Positions 46,680 to 56,919 of a DNA stretch of 64,000 nucleotides are shown piece by piece. The translations under genes were made by a program, and so were the position numbers. This stretch comes from Laburnicola sp. R22_1. Taxonomy: Eukaryota; Ascomycota; Dothideomycetes; Pleosporales; Didymosphaeriaceae. The DNA is taken from assembly GCA_014281115.1 (NCBI GenBank), contig JACONQ010000001.1:4588001-4652000 (forward strand), written 5' to 3'. Below the pieces are notes generated by a model that saw nothing but the letters and a program-made list of their open reading frames with translations, had not been told where the DNA came from and searched no databases. Position 1 is the stretch's first letter. Each line of letters opens with the position of its first letter.

Positions 46680-48530
46680 ACGTGTTTACAAGCGTGCCGT
46701 TAGTACAAGCGAGCCGTTAACCCTACCAACTTTCTACACTTAAAAAGCCACGTAGTTTAACAACACATCAAAATTCTATTAATATAATAGCTTTCCTAAA
46801 TCAAGCAGTATCTATAGAAGCCTTCTTGCACGTACGTGAGTTGTGCCCAGGCTCCCTGCAGCGCGTGCAGCGCGCTGAAGCCTGCCGGCTCGCACCTGAC
46901 CGCGCCTGGCTATACCGCGTTTCTCCCTCTAGTTGCTGCTCAACAGCCTTCTAAGCAATAATATCCTCTCCCTTTGCCTTTAATAGAGTGCCTTGCTTCT
47001 AGATCTATTTCTTTTTACACTATTTACGCGTTGTAGCTGCCTTATTTGCCCTTTATAGACTAGCTATCTCATCGCGCATAATTACTATTAAATGCGCCAT
47101 TCTCTTAGCCCCTCTTGTAAGCCAATCAAGCGACTAGATAACTAATATAGGAGAGGATCCTTAATGCCTTTAGATCCGCTCACAAACTAGAGTTGACTAA
47201 GCGCCTAGCTTGCGCGCGTTGCTTGGTGTTGCAGACTCCTATAGGGTCTCTAGTAGGGCTGCTGGCGACGGCGTACGAAGCTTCACATTAAGCTTTAATA
47301 TCACCGCCTCTAGATTGTGTGGGACTAGCCCAGCGCCTTAAAAGCTTGCGCAGATATTCTCCTTTGTAATTAACTAGTTGTAGGCGGCGCGGAAGGCTAG
47401 TAGAAACTCAAGCTTAGTGATATGGTTGATGTGGTCGCGTATTAGGCCCTCAACCTAGCGCCCATACGCCCGCTTTAACGGCGAGAAACAGCCAATGTTA
47501 AGCGGCTGCAGAAGGTGTGACAAATATGGCGGCATACAGAGAGTGTAGATCTTGTTCTTCTTGCAGATCTCCTAGAATTTAAGCGAGTTATAACTCTTAT
47601 AGCCGTTAAGTATTAGTAGCTAACGCGCGCCCACTCTACGCTCTACTATATGCTTGATAAAATGCCGTAGCCAGGCAACACCAAGCTCGTTCGTAGTCCA
47701 GCCATTGTCGCTGAGACCAATAGCCCAGTCACCTGGTATATCGTCGCCCTCGTACCAGGCAGAGAGGTGGTACTGGCCAGCGAAGATAATAAAGGGCGGG
47801 ATTGCCCACCCAGCAGCGTTGATTCCGTGGATCGCCGTCACCCACTCACGATTGCCTAGCTGGATCGCTTTTGGCCGGCCACGCCTCTCTAAGCCAGTAA
47901 CGACTAGCTAGGAGGATATTTTACCCATTAGAAAGCCAGTCTCGTCGAAGTTGAAGGTATCCTTGTCGCAGATACCGTAGGTGGCCTTTGTATGTGCTAC
48001 TAGCTCAAACTAGGCCTGTATAACCATCGGGTCCTCGCAGAGGGCTCGCTGTCGATCGTAGGGTCGATTAAATCGCGTTGTAAGGCTGTCTATTCGCTTA
48101 ACAAAGTTCCTAGGCCACTGCTAGCCAACGTGGCCTGCGCTGCGCTTAGTGAGCAGCTTATTCGCCATATCTCGTACAGCACCTAGAGTGGGCGCAAAGC
48201 CTCGCGAATCTAGGTCAAGTATTTGCTCAACAATCACCTCCTCTTCTAGCTTAGTAAGCTTCTTTAATTTGGGCTGGTAATTGCGTCGCGCAGCAATTCC
48301 GGCGCGTCGGTCGCGCAGCGTTGATTAAGGGACGTTAAACGTTAAGGCAGCGCGATTTTCGCTCTGAATCTGATTTTTATTAATAGCTAAGATAGCAAGG
48401 AAGATATCTCCTTTGTTATAGGGCAATTGAGTTGTAGTTGGTTGAGGCATTGTAGTTTGCTTATCGCGCGTTACGGAAAGTTAGTGGGGTTGACGGCTCG
48501 CTTATACTGACGGCACGCTTATAAACACGT
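46680..48530 (-). mobile_element. pogo-type element 2 (zinc-knuckle family)
   Basis: 1851 bp, flanked by TA (46678-46679 and 48531-48532). Inverted ends ACGTGTTTAYAAGCGTGCCG. Each arm holds two spaced AAGCG.GCCGT words, the same arrangement as the direct repeat in element 3. Confidence 0.88.
46801..48450 (-). pseudogene. pogo-type transposase with zinc knuckle, copy 2
   Basis: ATG 48450 (MPQPTTTQLPYNKGD) to TGA 46801-46803, 550 codons in one register. Domains: Psq-like helix-turn-helix (LAINKNQIQSENRAA...STLRDRRAG), CENP-B-type helices (VIVEQILDLDSRGF...QWPRNFVKR), then an almost intact DDE core: YGICDKDTFNFDETGFLMG keeps the first Asp (FDETG), WVTAIHGINAAGWAIPPF, LSDNGWTTNELGVAWLRHF, then LLILNGYKSY (second Asp now Asn) and [13 protein letters not shown]. 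The tail is basic and ends CTRCREPGHNSRTC, identical to the knuckle in copy 3. Around 19 stops, mostly at Gln or Trp positions, so more degraded than copy 3. Confidence 0.88.
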
Positions 48531-49235
48531 TATTTACTATATAATATATTTAATTATTATATAAGACCTTAAGGTTATAATTTAGTATAGCTATTCTTTA
48601 ATCTAATAACGCGCTTTTTATAGGGCTGGCGATTACGCGCCTATATATATATAATAAGTAGGATAATAATAATAATAATAAGATATATAATAATAGAGAG
48701 TATCACCTAGACATTAATAATAGATATATATAGGATAGGTATTACAAAGGTTAGACGCCTACTATCCTTAAAGAATATATAGCGGTATAGTATAAGTTAT
48801 ATAGCAAATAGATTACTATAACTAGTTTGTTTTATTACGTTAGACAATACCTAGATACTTTAGAAACTATTAATTTTAACTTATAGCTCTCTCTCTTCTA
48901 GTTTAGTTGCCTAGTGCTTAGCTATGTTAGTAATAGGTATTACTAGAGCGCTTTTAGAAAGTAAGAGGCAAGATTTAGTTAGATCTAGAAGCAAAAGATT
49001 AGGCATATTATAAACTACCTATAGTTTTGCTAGTATAAAGAAATATATAATAAATAGTTACTAGAGGTATAGGGCATATATAGGTGCGTAATAGTCCTAT
49101 AGAATTTTTATAAAAGATAAGTAGAGTAAGACTAGAGAAGTGTGCTAGAGGTTAATAAGTTATTATTAGTAGAGAATAGTAGAATACTATTTAGTGTTAG
49201 AAGTAGAGAGCGCGCGCGCAATTTATTATATATTA

Positions 49236-49266
<31 letters not shown>

Positions 49267-49267
49267 C

Positions 49268-49340
<73 letters not shown>
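49236..49340. repeat. (TAG)n microsatellite, about 35 units
   Basis: A TAG run with one TCG interruption near 49266. Translation gives poly-Val in one frame, not a gene. The same position in element C copy 1 (about 26.62 kb) has only two units. Confidence 0.95.
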
Positions 49341-49641
49341 AGTGTGTATATAGTAGGTTGTCTATTATCTAGTAATATAGTAAAAGGTTAAAAGGTAGAG
49401 TTAATTATCTAGTAAGGTAGTAGATAAGTAAGTAAATTAGGGTGTTGTTATTATAAGTTATTATCTTAAAAGCTAGGAGAAGAAATATTAGTAAAACTTT
49501 AACACGCTCTAGGTTCTAGGGCTTAGCGCGTATATAATATAACGTAATATTATATAATATTATGTGGGCGCTAATAACGTAATAAAAAACACAGTAATTT
49601 AAATATAGTAGGGCTACTTAAAAACTAAATAAGTGAAGGTA

Positions 49642-51873
49642 CCGTGTTCGTGCACATAATACCCGAATTCGCGTAATGCCCGCGCAACACCAGAAGCGCT
49701 CTATCAGCAATCAGGCAATAGAACCACCCACAATCAATATTATCACGAGATTTTCTAGAGTAGCACTATATTAATGCTTGCAATCAATTTGCACTATCTA
49801 TATCTATTAGAAAGCTTAACATTGCGGCCGCGGCGTGTAGATCTGGTTAGGGCAGCAAATACGCCCTCTGAGGCCTCCCCATTATCTTAAGCATTAACAA
49901 CACGTTTCTAACGCTTTCTACTCTATAGAGCTGGCTAAGAGGCCTTTCTCTTACCCTTTTAGAATAGTTGTAAAGCTTTTTCAGCGTCACGGGCAGACTT
50001 CTAGGCAGCGCGCTAAGCTGCCTTTTCAGCCCTCTCTTTCTCCTTTGCCTCCCTAGCTACCTCTCGCGCAACACGCTTCTCCTACTAGATTTTCTCCTTA
50101 TATAGCTTAGCTGCCTTCTTCAGCTCTGCTATCTCTACTTTTTAAAGCTACTGCTGCTTATCCTCCTACTCCTTAATTAATTAACAAACACGTGCCTCCC
50201 TTACTTTCCTTAGTAACTATAAGATAGCCCTACTATAATAATCCTAGCGCTGTTAAAGGTCTAGAGCTTTGCTCTTCTTCTCACGCTTCTTCTTAATAGA
50301 TAGCGCCTGCCTAAGCCCATCGTTGTCATACTTAAGCAGCTCATTTTCAACAAATAGGTGGTAGAGTGATTAACGAAGCTTTTGTGTATCCTTGCTACTT
50401 TGATCACTCACTACAGAGCGTACAAGCCTATCCATCTTTCTCCAGTCATAATCACTAAGCCCTAATAAGGAGCTATTGCCTAATTCTTGATCCTGGGTGA
50501 ACCGATTAAGGATAGGATCAGGATTAGGTGGCTTTGGTTGGTTGGTTGGTTGGTATTCATTTTTCGTCTAGTTGATGGGGATTAAGTCCACCATCTCGCC
50601 TCCCGAAGGGCATATACGACGTGCTAAGCTATGGAATTGCAGTGCTAACACAGGATTAGGTGGCGATATACCTGTGGCTCTAAAAGAGCTCAGGATAGTT
50701 AATTTCTTAAAGGAGACCTTCCACGCGTTCCAGAATAGGGGGAAGAAGTCGCCTTTGGTGATAGAAACCAGGCCCTGGCTTCTATAGAGATATCTTAATA
50801 GCTCTGCTAAGTAGGCTGTTAATAGAGGCTTAAACATCACAACGTTAAGAGGCTGAAGCGTATAAGTTAAATAAGGAGGCAGAATAGCAAGAAGAATCCT
50901 ATGCTAATCACAGTAGTTAATAAAGTCTATAGTAATGTGGGATCTATAGCCATCTACAATTAAGAGTTAATATAATTAGCGAGTCTTCTCTTTTATGCAG
51001 CAATCAAATACCTATTTAAGCCAGGCAAGCCTAATATCGTTGTTCGTCCAGCCAGAGGGTGATAAGGTAATAAAGACTTCTTATTCTCCTGCCTTAATAT
51101 CCTCTACCCAGCTTGATTAGATGCCCTTGTTTACAGCCTTATAGATGAGGCTTAGCGGCAGAGCTAATCTATTAGCGCAGATACATACTAGGAGCGTAAT
51201 CTATACGCGATTACCATCCTAAAGCAATGCCCTAACCTCCTTCTTCTCCCATATTCGTCTGCTAAATATCTGTTTTGATCTACCCACGATACCGATTAGG
51301 AAGCCTCTTTCGTCTATATTATAGATATAACGAGGATCTATCTAATACTAATTAATCTTGCTGTGTAGAAGGTTAAAATAGAGGCGATATTTATCCTCTA
51401 AATTAGCTTTGTGGCGATTGCTGTCCATACTAACTATCTATTACAAGATAAGGTAAATGCTGTGTCAGTTAATAAAGCGGGTAACCTAGCTCTTACTAAC
51501 TAGCTCCTTTGCTATAGTAGAGGCGAAGTTCTATATTATCTCTCTAGTAGGAGGTATATATCTCTCTGTAAGTCCTTTAATATATTATACGAGCTCCTGC
51601 TCTTGCTATAGGTTAAGTTTCAGCTAGTTAATATTCTTAACCTGCCTAGGGCGCGTTACCCCTCGATGCCTTCGACCCAACGTAAATCGTTCAAGCCCAT
51701 GCCTAGCAGCAACTTCTGTATATGAAAAATCTTCTCCTAGTTCTTGCGATTCTATCTCATCAATCGCAGCCTAATATGGATCCATAATGGTAGAGTTATC
51801 GCGTGCTAAAGTTAGGGTGTTTTGGTGTTACGCAGGCATTACGCGAATCCGGGCATTACGCGCACGGACACGG
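49642..51873 (-). mobile_element. pogo-type element 4
   Basis: 2232 bp, flanked by TA (49640-49641 and 51874-51875). Inverted ends CCGTGTTCGTGC and CCGTGTCCGTGC, followed in each arm by two GCGTAATGCC-like words. The empty site exists in element C copy 1 (AAAGGTAGTTTATAC, about 26.93 kb). Confidence 0.88.
49745..51785 (-). pseudogene. pogo-type DDE transposase 4 (degraded)
   Basis: ATG 51785 (MDPY) starts a frame with a Psq-like region (GEDFSYTEVAARHGL...TLGRRHRG), then a CENP-B-type region, then YIYNIDERGFLIGI (first Asp intact), LSPSGWTNNDIRLAWLK and LLIVDGYRSHITIDFI (second Asp intact), ILPPYLTYTLQPLNV. An open stretch follows (KPLLTAYLAELLRYLYRSQG...FRATGISPPNP). The tail contains KDTQKLR and a long Lys/Glu coiled-coil-like region to about 49.75 kb. 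About 20 stops, mostly at Gln and Trp positions. Lacks the zinc knuckle of elements 2 and 3 and has a longer C-terminal tail. Confidence 0.82.
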
Positions 51874-51875
51874 TA

Positions 51876-53060
51876 GTTTATAACTCTTATCTAGGAGAAA
51901 TTCTACTAACTTCTTACGTACTTATATTATCTAATAAATAGTAGTTGGGTAGTATATAGACATTTAATAAGGCTAATATCTAGTAGAATAGAAATACTTT
52001 TATAGCCATCTACTTATAAACCTCTCTATTAGTTATAAAAAACATTTAAGAGCTACGCATAATAGAAAGGGCTAGTAGGCTAGTTAATATTAACTAAGCG
52101 TCTTAAGCTTAACTTCTACTTTCTCTTGCAATCTAAGTCCTGCACAGCTAATAATATATACGCTCTACCCAGCCCTTCTATATTAACAATTATTCTAAGC
52201 TTATTCTAGACTAGAATAGGTCTTCTTAGAGTTTAATACTTTATGCCTTTATAAAAACCTTTTAGTTATAGGGTTAGTTACTATAATTAGGCTCTAGTAT
52301 TAAAGATCTTTGTTGTGTAAAGATTCTAACTAAGGTTAAGTTTATACTATACATAGAGAGAAGTAAAATAGAAGGTACTAAAATCTAGTATCTAGCACAT
52401 AGTAGTAGTAACAAACTATACACAAAATAATAATAATTTTATTATTAACTTTTTATATAGTAGTATTAATAATAATAGTTAATAGATAGGTATAACTAAG
52501 TTATATGTTATTTCTTAACTAGTAGACTATAGAGTTATAACTATAGGAGTAGTATAGGTAATAGGACACTTAACTATAGTTTAGTTATTACGCTTACAAT
52601 CTAATAGCTATAGCGTAATTATAGTTTGCTGTGCGTATAGTATATAAGTCTACTCTTATAATATTAATAATACCTAATATATTAAATCTTTACTTTAATA
52701 TATAACACTATATTTTTTAAATCTAACTCTTTATCTATTATATTTAGCAATATAATAACTACTTTCTAGCAACCTAATATTATGTCTAAGTCTAATACTT
52801 ATAGTAATATAGCTATTATTAAATTTAATTAAGGTATAGATAATTAGCTAGGCAAAGTTAAGAATAATCTCTAGAGATTTAGTAATCTTGTGCGACTAGA
52901 AGAATTATTAGAGAGGCCTCTAGAGCTTATTTTTAAATACCCTAGTAGTAATATCTTTAGGCTAATTTGCTGCGCCTTATACCTCTAAATTCTAGAGTAT
53001 AAGGTAGTTTTTTAGTATCTAGATATTAGTAGAAGAGATATAGCCTTTACAATATAATAA
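51876..53060. other. RIP-mutated DNA without readable domain
   Basis: Continuation of element C for a short distance, then unassigned sequence. 52.8-53.06 kb shows a plus-strand protein-like reading (FSNLVRLEELLERPLELIF) that belongs to element D. Confidence 0.4.
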
Positions 53061-53560
53061 TAGCATAATACAAAGATTATACTATAGAAGCTTAAAAATA
53101 TAATTAAAAATAAAGATAATAAGAACTATAAAAGTAAAAACTAGAGAAAAAAAGAGAAAAAGTTTATTATAATATATAAAACACTAGAGATATAGTAGTA
53201 GTATAAAAAGCTTATTAAAGTAGTAGTAATTATTTAAACTACTATTAAGGCAGAGGACTATAAGTAATAAGAATAAGAGTAAGAGTAAGTAGTAATAGCA
53301 GAAGTATAGGGAAAATAGATAGTAGTAGTAAGGTTCTAAGAGATAGTATATAGCTTACTAGTTGCAAGGAAAGATTTACTATAAAAGAGTAATAAATTAG
53401 TTAAATTAGTTACTATTATAATTATTATTATTATTATTATTATTATTATAGTAAAAATATTATTAAAGAAATTATTAATTATGTAACATAGTGGTTGGTC
53501 AAACAGCCAGCCCGGGATCACGTGACATCACTGATTGACCCCGGGGGAGAATCGGGCTCC
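53061..53560 (+). repeat. Element D, copy 2, at the compositional boundary
   Basis: Matches 37290-37770. The last 65 bp, from GTGGTTGGTCAAACAGCC, keep normal GC with CCCGGGATCACGTGAC and CCCCGGGGGAGAATCGG, while the homologous end in copy 1 reads CTAGAATTACGTAAT and ACCTAGGAGAGAATAG. The change from RIP-mutated to unmutated sequence thus falls inside this copy, near 53495. Confidence 0.75.
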
Positions 53561-53820
53561 AGTATAGCAGCTGATAACGGCAGTTCAGAGCACATCTCAG
53601 CCGCCGCCTTCTTCCGCTCAGAGGCTACAAGATCGACCAGGTTGAACGAGTCGAAATCTTCCCCAAGCAGACCCAATCAAGCTATCCGTATTAAAAAACC
53701 GCTGTACTCGCTTCCATTTCACCCAGGAACTTCAACACAAAGACCCAGATTCTCCAATCACAACCGCCATCAGCACCAGTAACATTATCAAGAGACGAAC
53801 TCTATTCCCCCCTCCCCACT

Positions 53821-55132
53821 CTACCTATCCAAGCTCCTCGCAACCGTCCCAACGCTCCTCCCATCCTCCGACCTCTCCCCCCTCCTCCCACTCCCCTCGC
53901 CCAACTCAACAGCCTCCCCGCCATGCAACACATCCGCCGTACTCGAGTCATCCACCTCAGAATCAGCTGCCATAACGCCACTTTTGTTCGCCCCGTAGCT
54001 ACTCGTCGCCGTGCGGTCGGTGCCATACCCATGTCTGTAATACGAGTGCGTGTTGGTGTTCTGGAAAGAGGAGAGGAGGGTGGGGAAGACGCGGGAGATG
54101 AGGGGCTTAAGCGTCGGGAGACAGCCGCATACGATGGCGGCGTTGACTTCGATGATGGACCAGATGGCTATGCCGATGTTTTCGTAGGAAGGGTCTGTGG
54201 AGCGGCCGGCTTTAAGGAGCGAGGGGATGCGCAGGATGGAGACGATGCAGATGCTTTTTGGAATATGTCAGTGAAACCGCAAAAAGTAAGGAGGCGTGGC
54301 GTGGCGTAGAGATGTACGTACAAGAAGCCCAACGCGAAGATCAAGCCCACGCCTATCTTTTGTTTCTTGGGCAGATGCAGCGTCATGATGGCGGGGATGG
54401 GCAAGATGATGATGAAGAAGTCGGTCATGATGTTGAACGCGGCGTTGAGAACCCAGAGCTCGATTTTAGGAAAGCACCAGCCTGGCACGGTTGGGTTCCA
54501 CCACGCCTGGAGGGGAACGCAGGGCATGATGGAGTTGATGAGAATCCATATCGTGTATACGCCTAGGAGGACGAGGACAGCGTAGTAGACTTTGCGCCAC
54601 GTGGCTACGTCGAAGATGCGCAGGTAGAAGAAGAGGATTGAGAACTTGGTGGAGCAGAGGCTGGCGTTGTAGCCGATTATGGTGACGTAGGCATACTACA
54701 TGATGATGGATTAGTATGGTTGAGAAAGAAGCACTTGGGAGAAGGATGGCAATACCTTTAAGAAATGCAATATTTGTTTGGGGGTTAGAGTGTCGATGCG
54801 GTGGCCGAGACCGCCCTGAGAAACCTCTGGATGCGTGTCAGTGGTCTGTTGTTAAACCATAAGTAGCTGCTCATCCACGTACGAAGATGCATGAAGATAC
54901 TATTCACGAGCGTGAACACCTGGGACACTGGTCTTAGCTTATTGCTTCATGCGGCGATTGCCGTAGGGGCAGGGCCTACCAGAGCCATGGCAATGAACAG
55001 GTCTTCGCGTGCGAGAACATGCATCTTCGCTCGCAGCCATAGTCGAGAGGAAACAACCAGCGCAGCGAGGGAAAACATGGCCCACGCCCAATTGATGACC
55101 TGCTGTCCGCGAGGCGATATGGTATCCGCCAT
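53821..55132 (-). CDS. Rhodopsin-like integral membrane protein (SAT4/Pth11-type)
   Basis: Four exons: 55132-54980, 54845-54756, 54695-54322, 54253-53821, total 1050 nt (349 residues). All joins are in phase. Exon 3 ends at the consensus donor GTACGT and exon 4 follows AAAAAG. The N-terminus starts MADTISPRGQQ, with a first membrane segment (VINWAWAMFSLAALVVSSRLW) and ARED. Exon 2 gives GGLGHRIDTLTPKQ. Exon 3 holds YAYVTIIGYNASLCSTKFS, LFFYLRIFDV, two membrane segments and the NAAFNIMTDFFIIILPIPAI region. Exon 4 gives ICIVSILRIPSLLKAGRSTD and GIAIWSIIEVNAAIVCGCLP, the family signature end, then a hydrophilic tail. The second membrane segment expected between exons 1 and 2 is absent in this model, so intron 1 may hide an exon or a lesion. 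Family function is mostly unknown; some Pth11-like members act as receptors. An upstream in-frame ATG at 55201 is possible. Confidence 0.85.
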
Positions 55133-55201
55133 GTCGATGGAAAGAGAAAAGTTGAAAATGGAAGGTTGAGGACAGGTAGATCTCACCTCATTTGTATACA
55201 C

Positions 55202-55827
55202 GCGACATCTGGGACTGACTTAAGGGGAAATCTGGTGATTACCTTAGGTAGCTGTCGTAGTAGAAACTATAATTGATAGCTTGTACGGGTTGAAGCGAAG
55301 GGCGGACCTCAACACGGGACCAAGGGTCCCTGAGGTCGCATGGGAAAGCGCAAAAGTATAAGTGGACGCTACAGTAGTTTTCGCGGGGATGGCTCCATAC
55401 TTCACACCAGAACCAGCTGCTTTTAAGCTTAGTCTGACCCGCTTTCCCCTGGGACGAATGCATATCCCTTCGACATGTACTCGATCTTTAGTCGCAGCAT
55501 AAATTCTGAACCCGGAGATAGCGCTACCCTTCGTATAACCTTTAGAGTTTTGTCTGTTCGTAGACAGTATCTGCGACAATCCGATCTGTCACTCCTGCCA
55601 AACGCTTTTAGACTCGTCTGAGACAAGCCAATCTGTCACTCTCACCCCAGACTCACATGTCCCTTCGACGATCCGATGTCACTCCCACCCCGGGAGTCCC
55701 AAGCGTCAGTCCTGCACCCCTGACCCCGGCCCCCGTCCATTGGTCTTGTTACCGCAAGGTCCTCGACATGTGTTTAATTTTGCTTTTTAAGCTAAATCGC
55801 CTAATTTTGAGATGTTAAAACTTAAGA
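55202..55827. other. Intergenic, no gene supported
   Basis: Overlapping minus frames at 55239-55626 have no family motif. A loosely repeated word AATCTGTCACTC / GATCCGATGTCACTC occurs at 55578-55690. Confidence 0.4.
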
Positions 55828-55990
55828 GTGGCAAATGGGTAGGGGGTACGCAGCGCTGGGTTGTTGGGTTAGAGTCGCACAGACCTTGGGTATAGGTTCC
55901 TAGGGTTCGGTCTCAACCCAAACTATACCCAAGGTCTGTGCGACCCTAACCTAACCTTAACCTAACTCTAACCTAACCCATTTGCCAGTC
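55828..55990. mobile_element. Fold-back element with telomere-like internal repeats
   Basis: Outer inverted ends TGGCAAATGGGT (55828) and ACCCATTTGCCA (ending about 55987). Inner arms are longer: GTCGCACAGACCTTGGGTAT at about 55875 and its reverse complement ending about 55944, with a loop of about 27 bases. Between inner and outer right arms is a run of CCTAAC-like units. No target duplication was established. Confidence 0.75.
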
Positions 55991-56032
55991 TAGTTATATT
56001 AAACTTTAGTTTAGCTTCTTATAAATGACACA

Positions 56033-56182
56033 GCGCGCCAAGGCTCGCTTAAGCTCGCTTAGCGCGTTTGAATGCGAGTTTTTGCGCACTTTTTGTTTAC
56101 TAAGCAGGGGGCTCTACTTTTTTTATGTTATTTAAGATAAAACTTTGTCGCCCTACCCCTAGGTAGATTAAATTAACACCAC
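56033..56182 (+). mobile_element. Element A, 5'-truncated copy (about 150 bp)
   Basis: Starts GCGCGCCAAGGCTCGC, contains CTAAGCAGGGGGCTCT and the hairpin CTACCCCTAGGTAG, and ends AACACCAC. Flanks ATAAATGACACA (left) and ATAAGTCACATA (right) look like a mutated target duplication. It lies in DNA of normal composition. Confidence 0.6.
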
Positions 56183-56250
56183 ATAAGTCACATATCGCCT
56201 AAAAAAAATTCTTGGCCCCTCTACCAACAAAAATATGCTGGTTGTAACGC

Positions 56251-56317
56251 TTACCCCCGTCCATCCAGCCTTACCCCCGTCCATCCAGCCTTACCCCCGT
56301 CCATCCAGCCTTACCCA
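56251..56317. repeat. 20-bp minisatellite, 3.3 identical units
   Basis: Unit TTACCCCCGTCCATCCAGCC at 56251, 56271 and 56291, followed by TTACCCA. Units are identical. Confidence 0.97.
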
Positions 56318-56919
56318 TCGACTTCTTCCATCCGTCGTCCTTTCCACCTCAAGTTGAGTATCTCCCAGCTTTCGAAACCTCCCCAATGCCATACCCGTGT
56401 TCCCAATTCCAACGGCTGCTTACATCCGGTCCCCTATCCAGCCGTGTGCCCAGTATCGGACATTTCACACCTGTTCCTCGCGTGAGACGTTAGAAGATCA
56501 TCCCCGGCAACACGCGTGGCGCCATAAACTCGACCCGAATATCAGGTCGAGCCAGGCAGCAAGCCCGTCGGCGCACGTCATGATTCGCAGCATACGCACG
56601 TCATGATTCGCAGCGCACATTCAGTTTTGTTAACGTTATCGTGAATGTAGCGAAACGGGTCCCGGGATTTTGGACGCCAAAGCCAAGCGACGGATCGCTC
56701 GCTAGAGATGGCGCCCCTGCTTTTAACGTGTACGCCAGCCCCGAGAGCTGGGTTGGTGGATGCGTGGCATTGCGTACCGTGCCTTGGGACCTGAAACCCG
56801 TTACCTATTTGGGGTAAAAGCCTATGTACCTCGCAGGTGCCACGTGGCTTAGTTAGGCTTAACGTCGAAACTCGTTCCACAGCCGAACTACAACAACGCA
56901 GCCAGTCCCGAGATCGGCT
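56318..56919. other. Intergenic, with a 23-bp tandem duplication
   Basis: CGCACGTCATGATTCGCAG occurs at 56572 and again at 56595. A minus frame at 56578-56880 (100 codons) and a plus frame at 56397-56606 have no recognisable motif and I do not call them genes. Confidence 0.5.

Larger units (their letters stand above)
46405..49641 (+). mobile_element. Element C, copy 2, with two pogo insertions
   Basis: Matches copy 1 at 25.64-26.95 kb once the pogo element at 46680-48530 is removed. It continues past 49641 after the next pogo (49642-51873) with GTTTATAACTCTTA, corresponding to GTTTATACTTCTAC in copy 1. It contains a long TAG microsatellite (49236-49340). Class unknown. Confidence 0.6.

Noticed and set aside
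49142..49372. A 76-codon frame with a long poly-valine run
   Set aside because: It is the translation of the (TAG)n microsatellite in element C.
53923..54585. Three plus frames rich in Asp, Gly and Arg
   Set aside because: They lie antisense to the rhodopsin-like gene, whose minus-strand exons carry clear family motifs.
54846..54979. A 37-nt micro-exon in intron 1 of the rhodopsin-like gene
   Set aside because: It supplies a hydrophobic segment and has good borders, but joining it to exon 2 creates a stop codon. Kept only as a finding.
55945..55978. A true telomere
   Set aside because: Units are irregular, few, and inside a fold-back structure with ordinary sequence on both sides.
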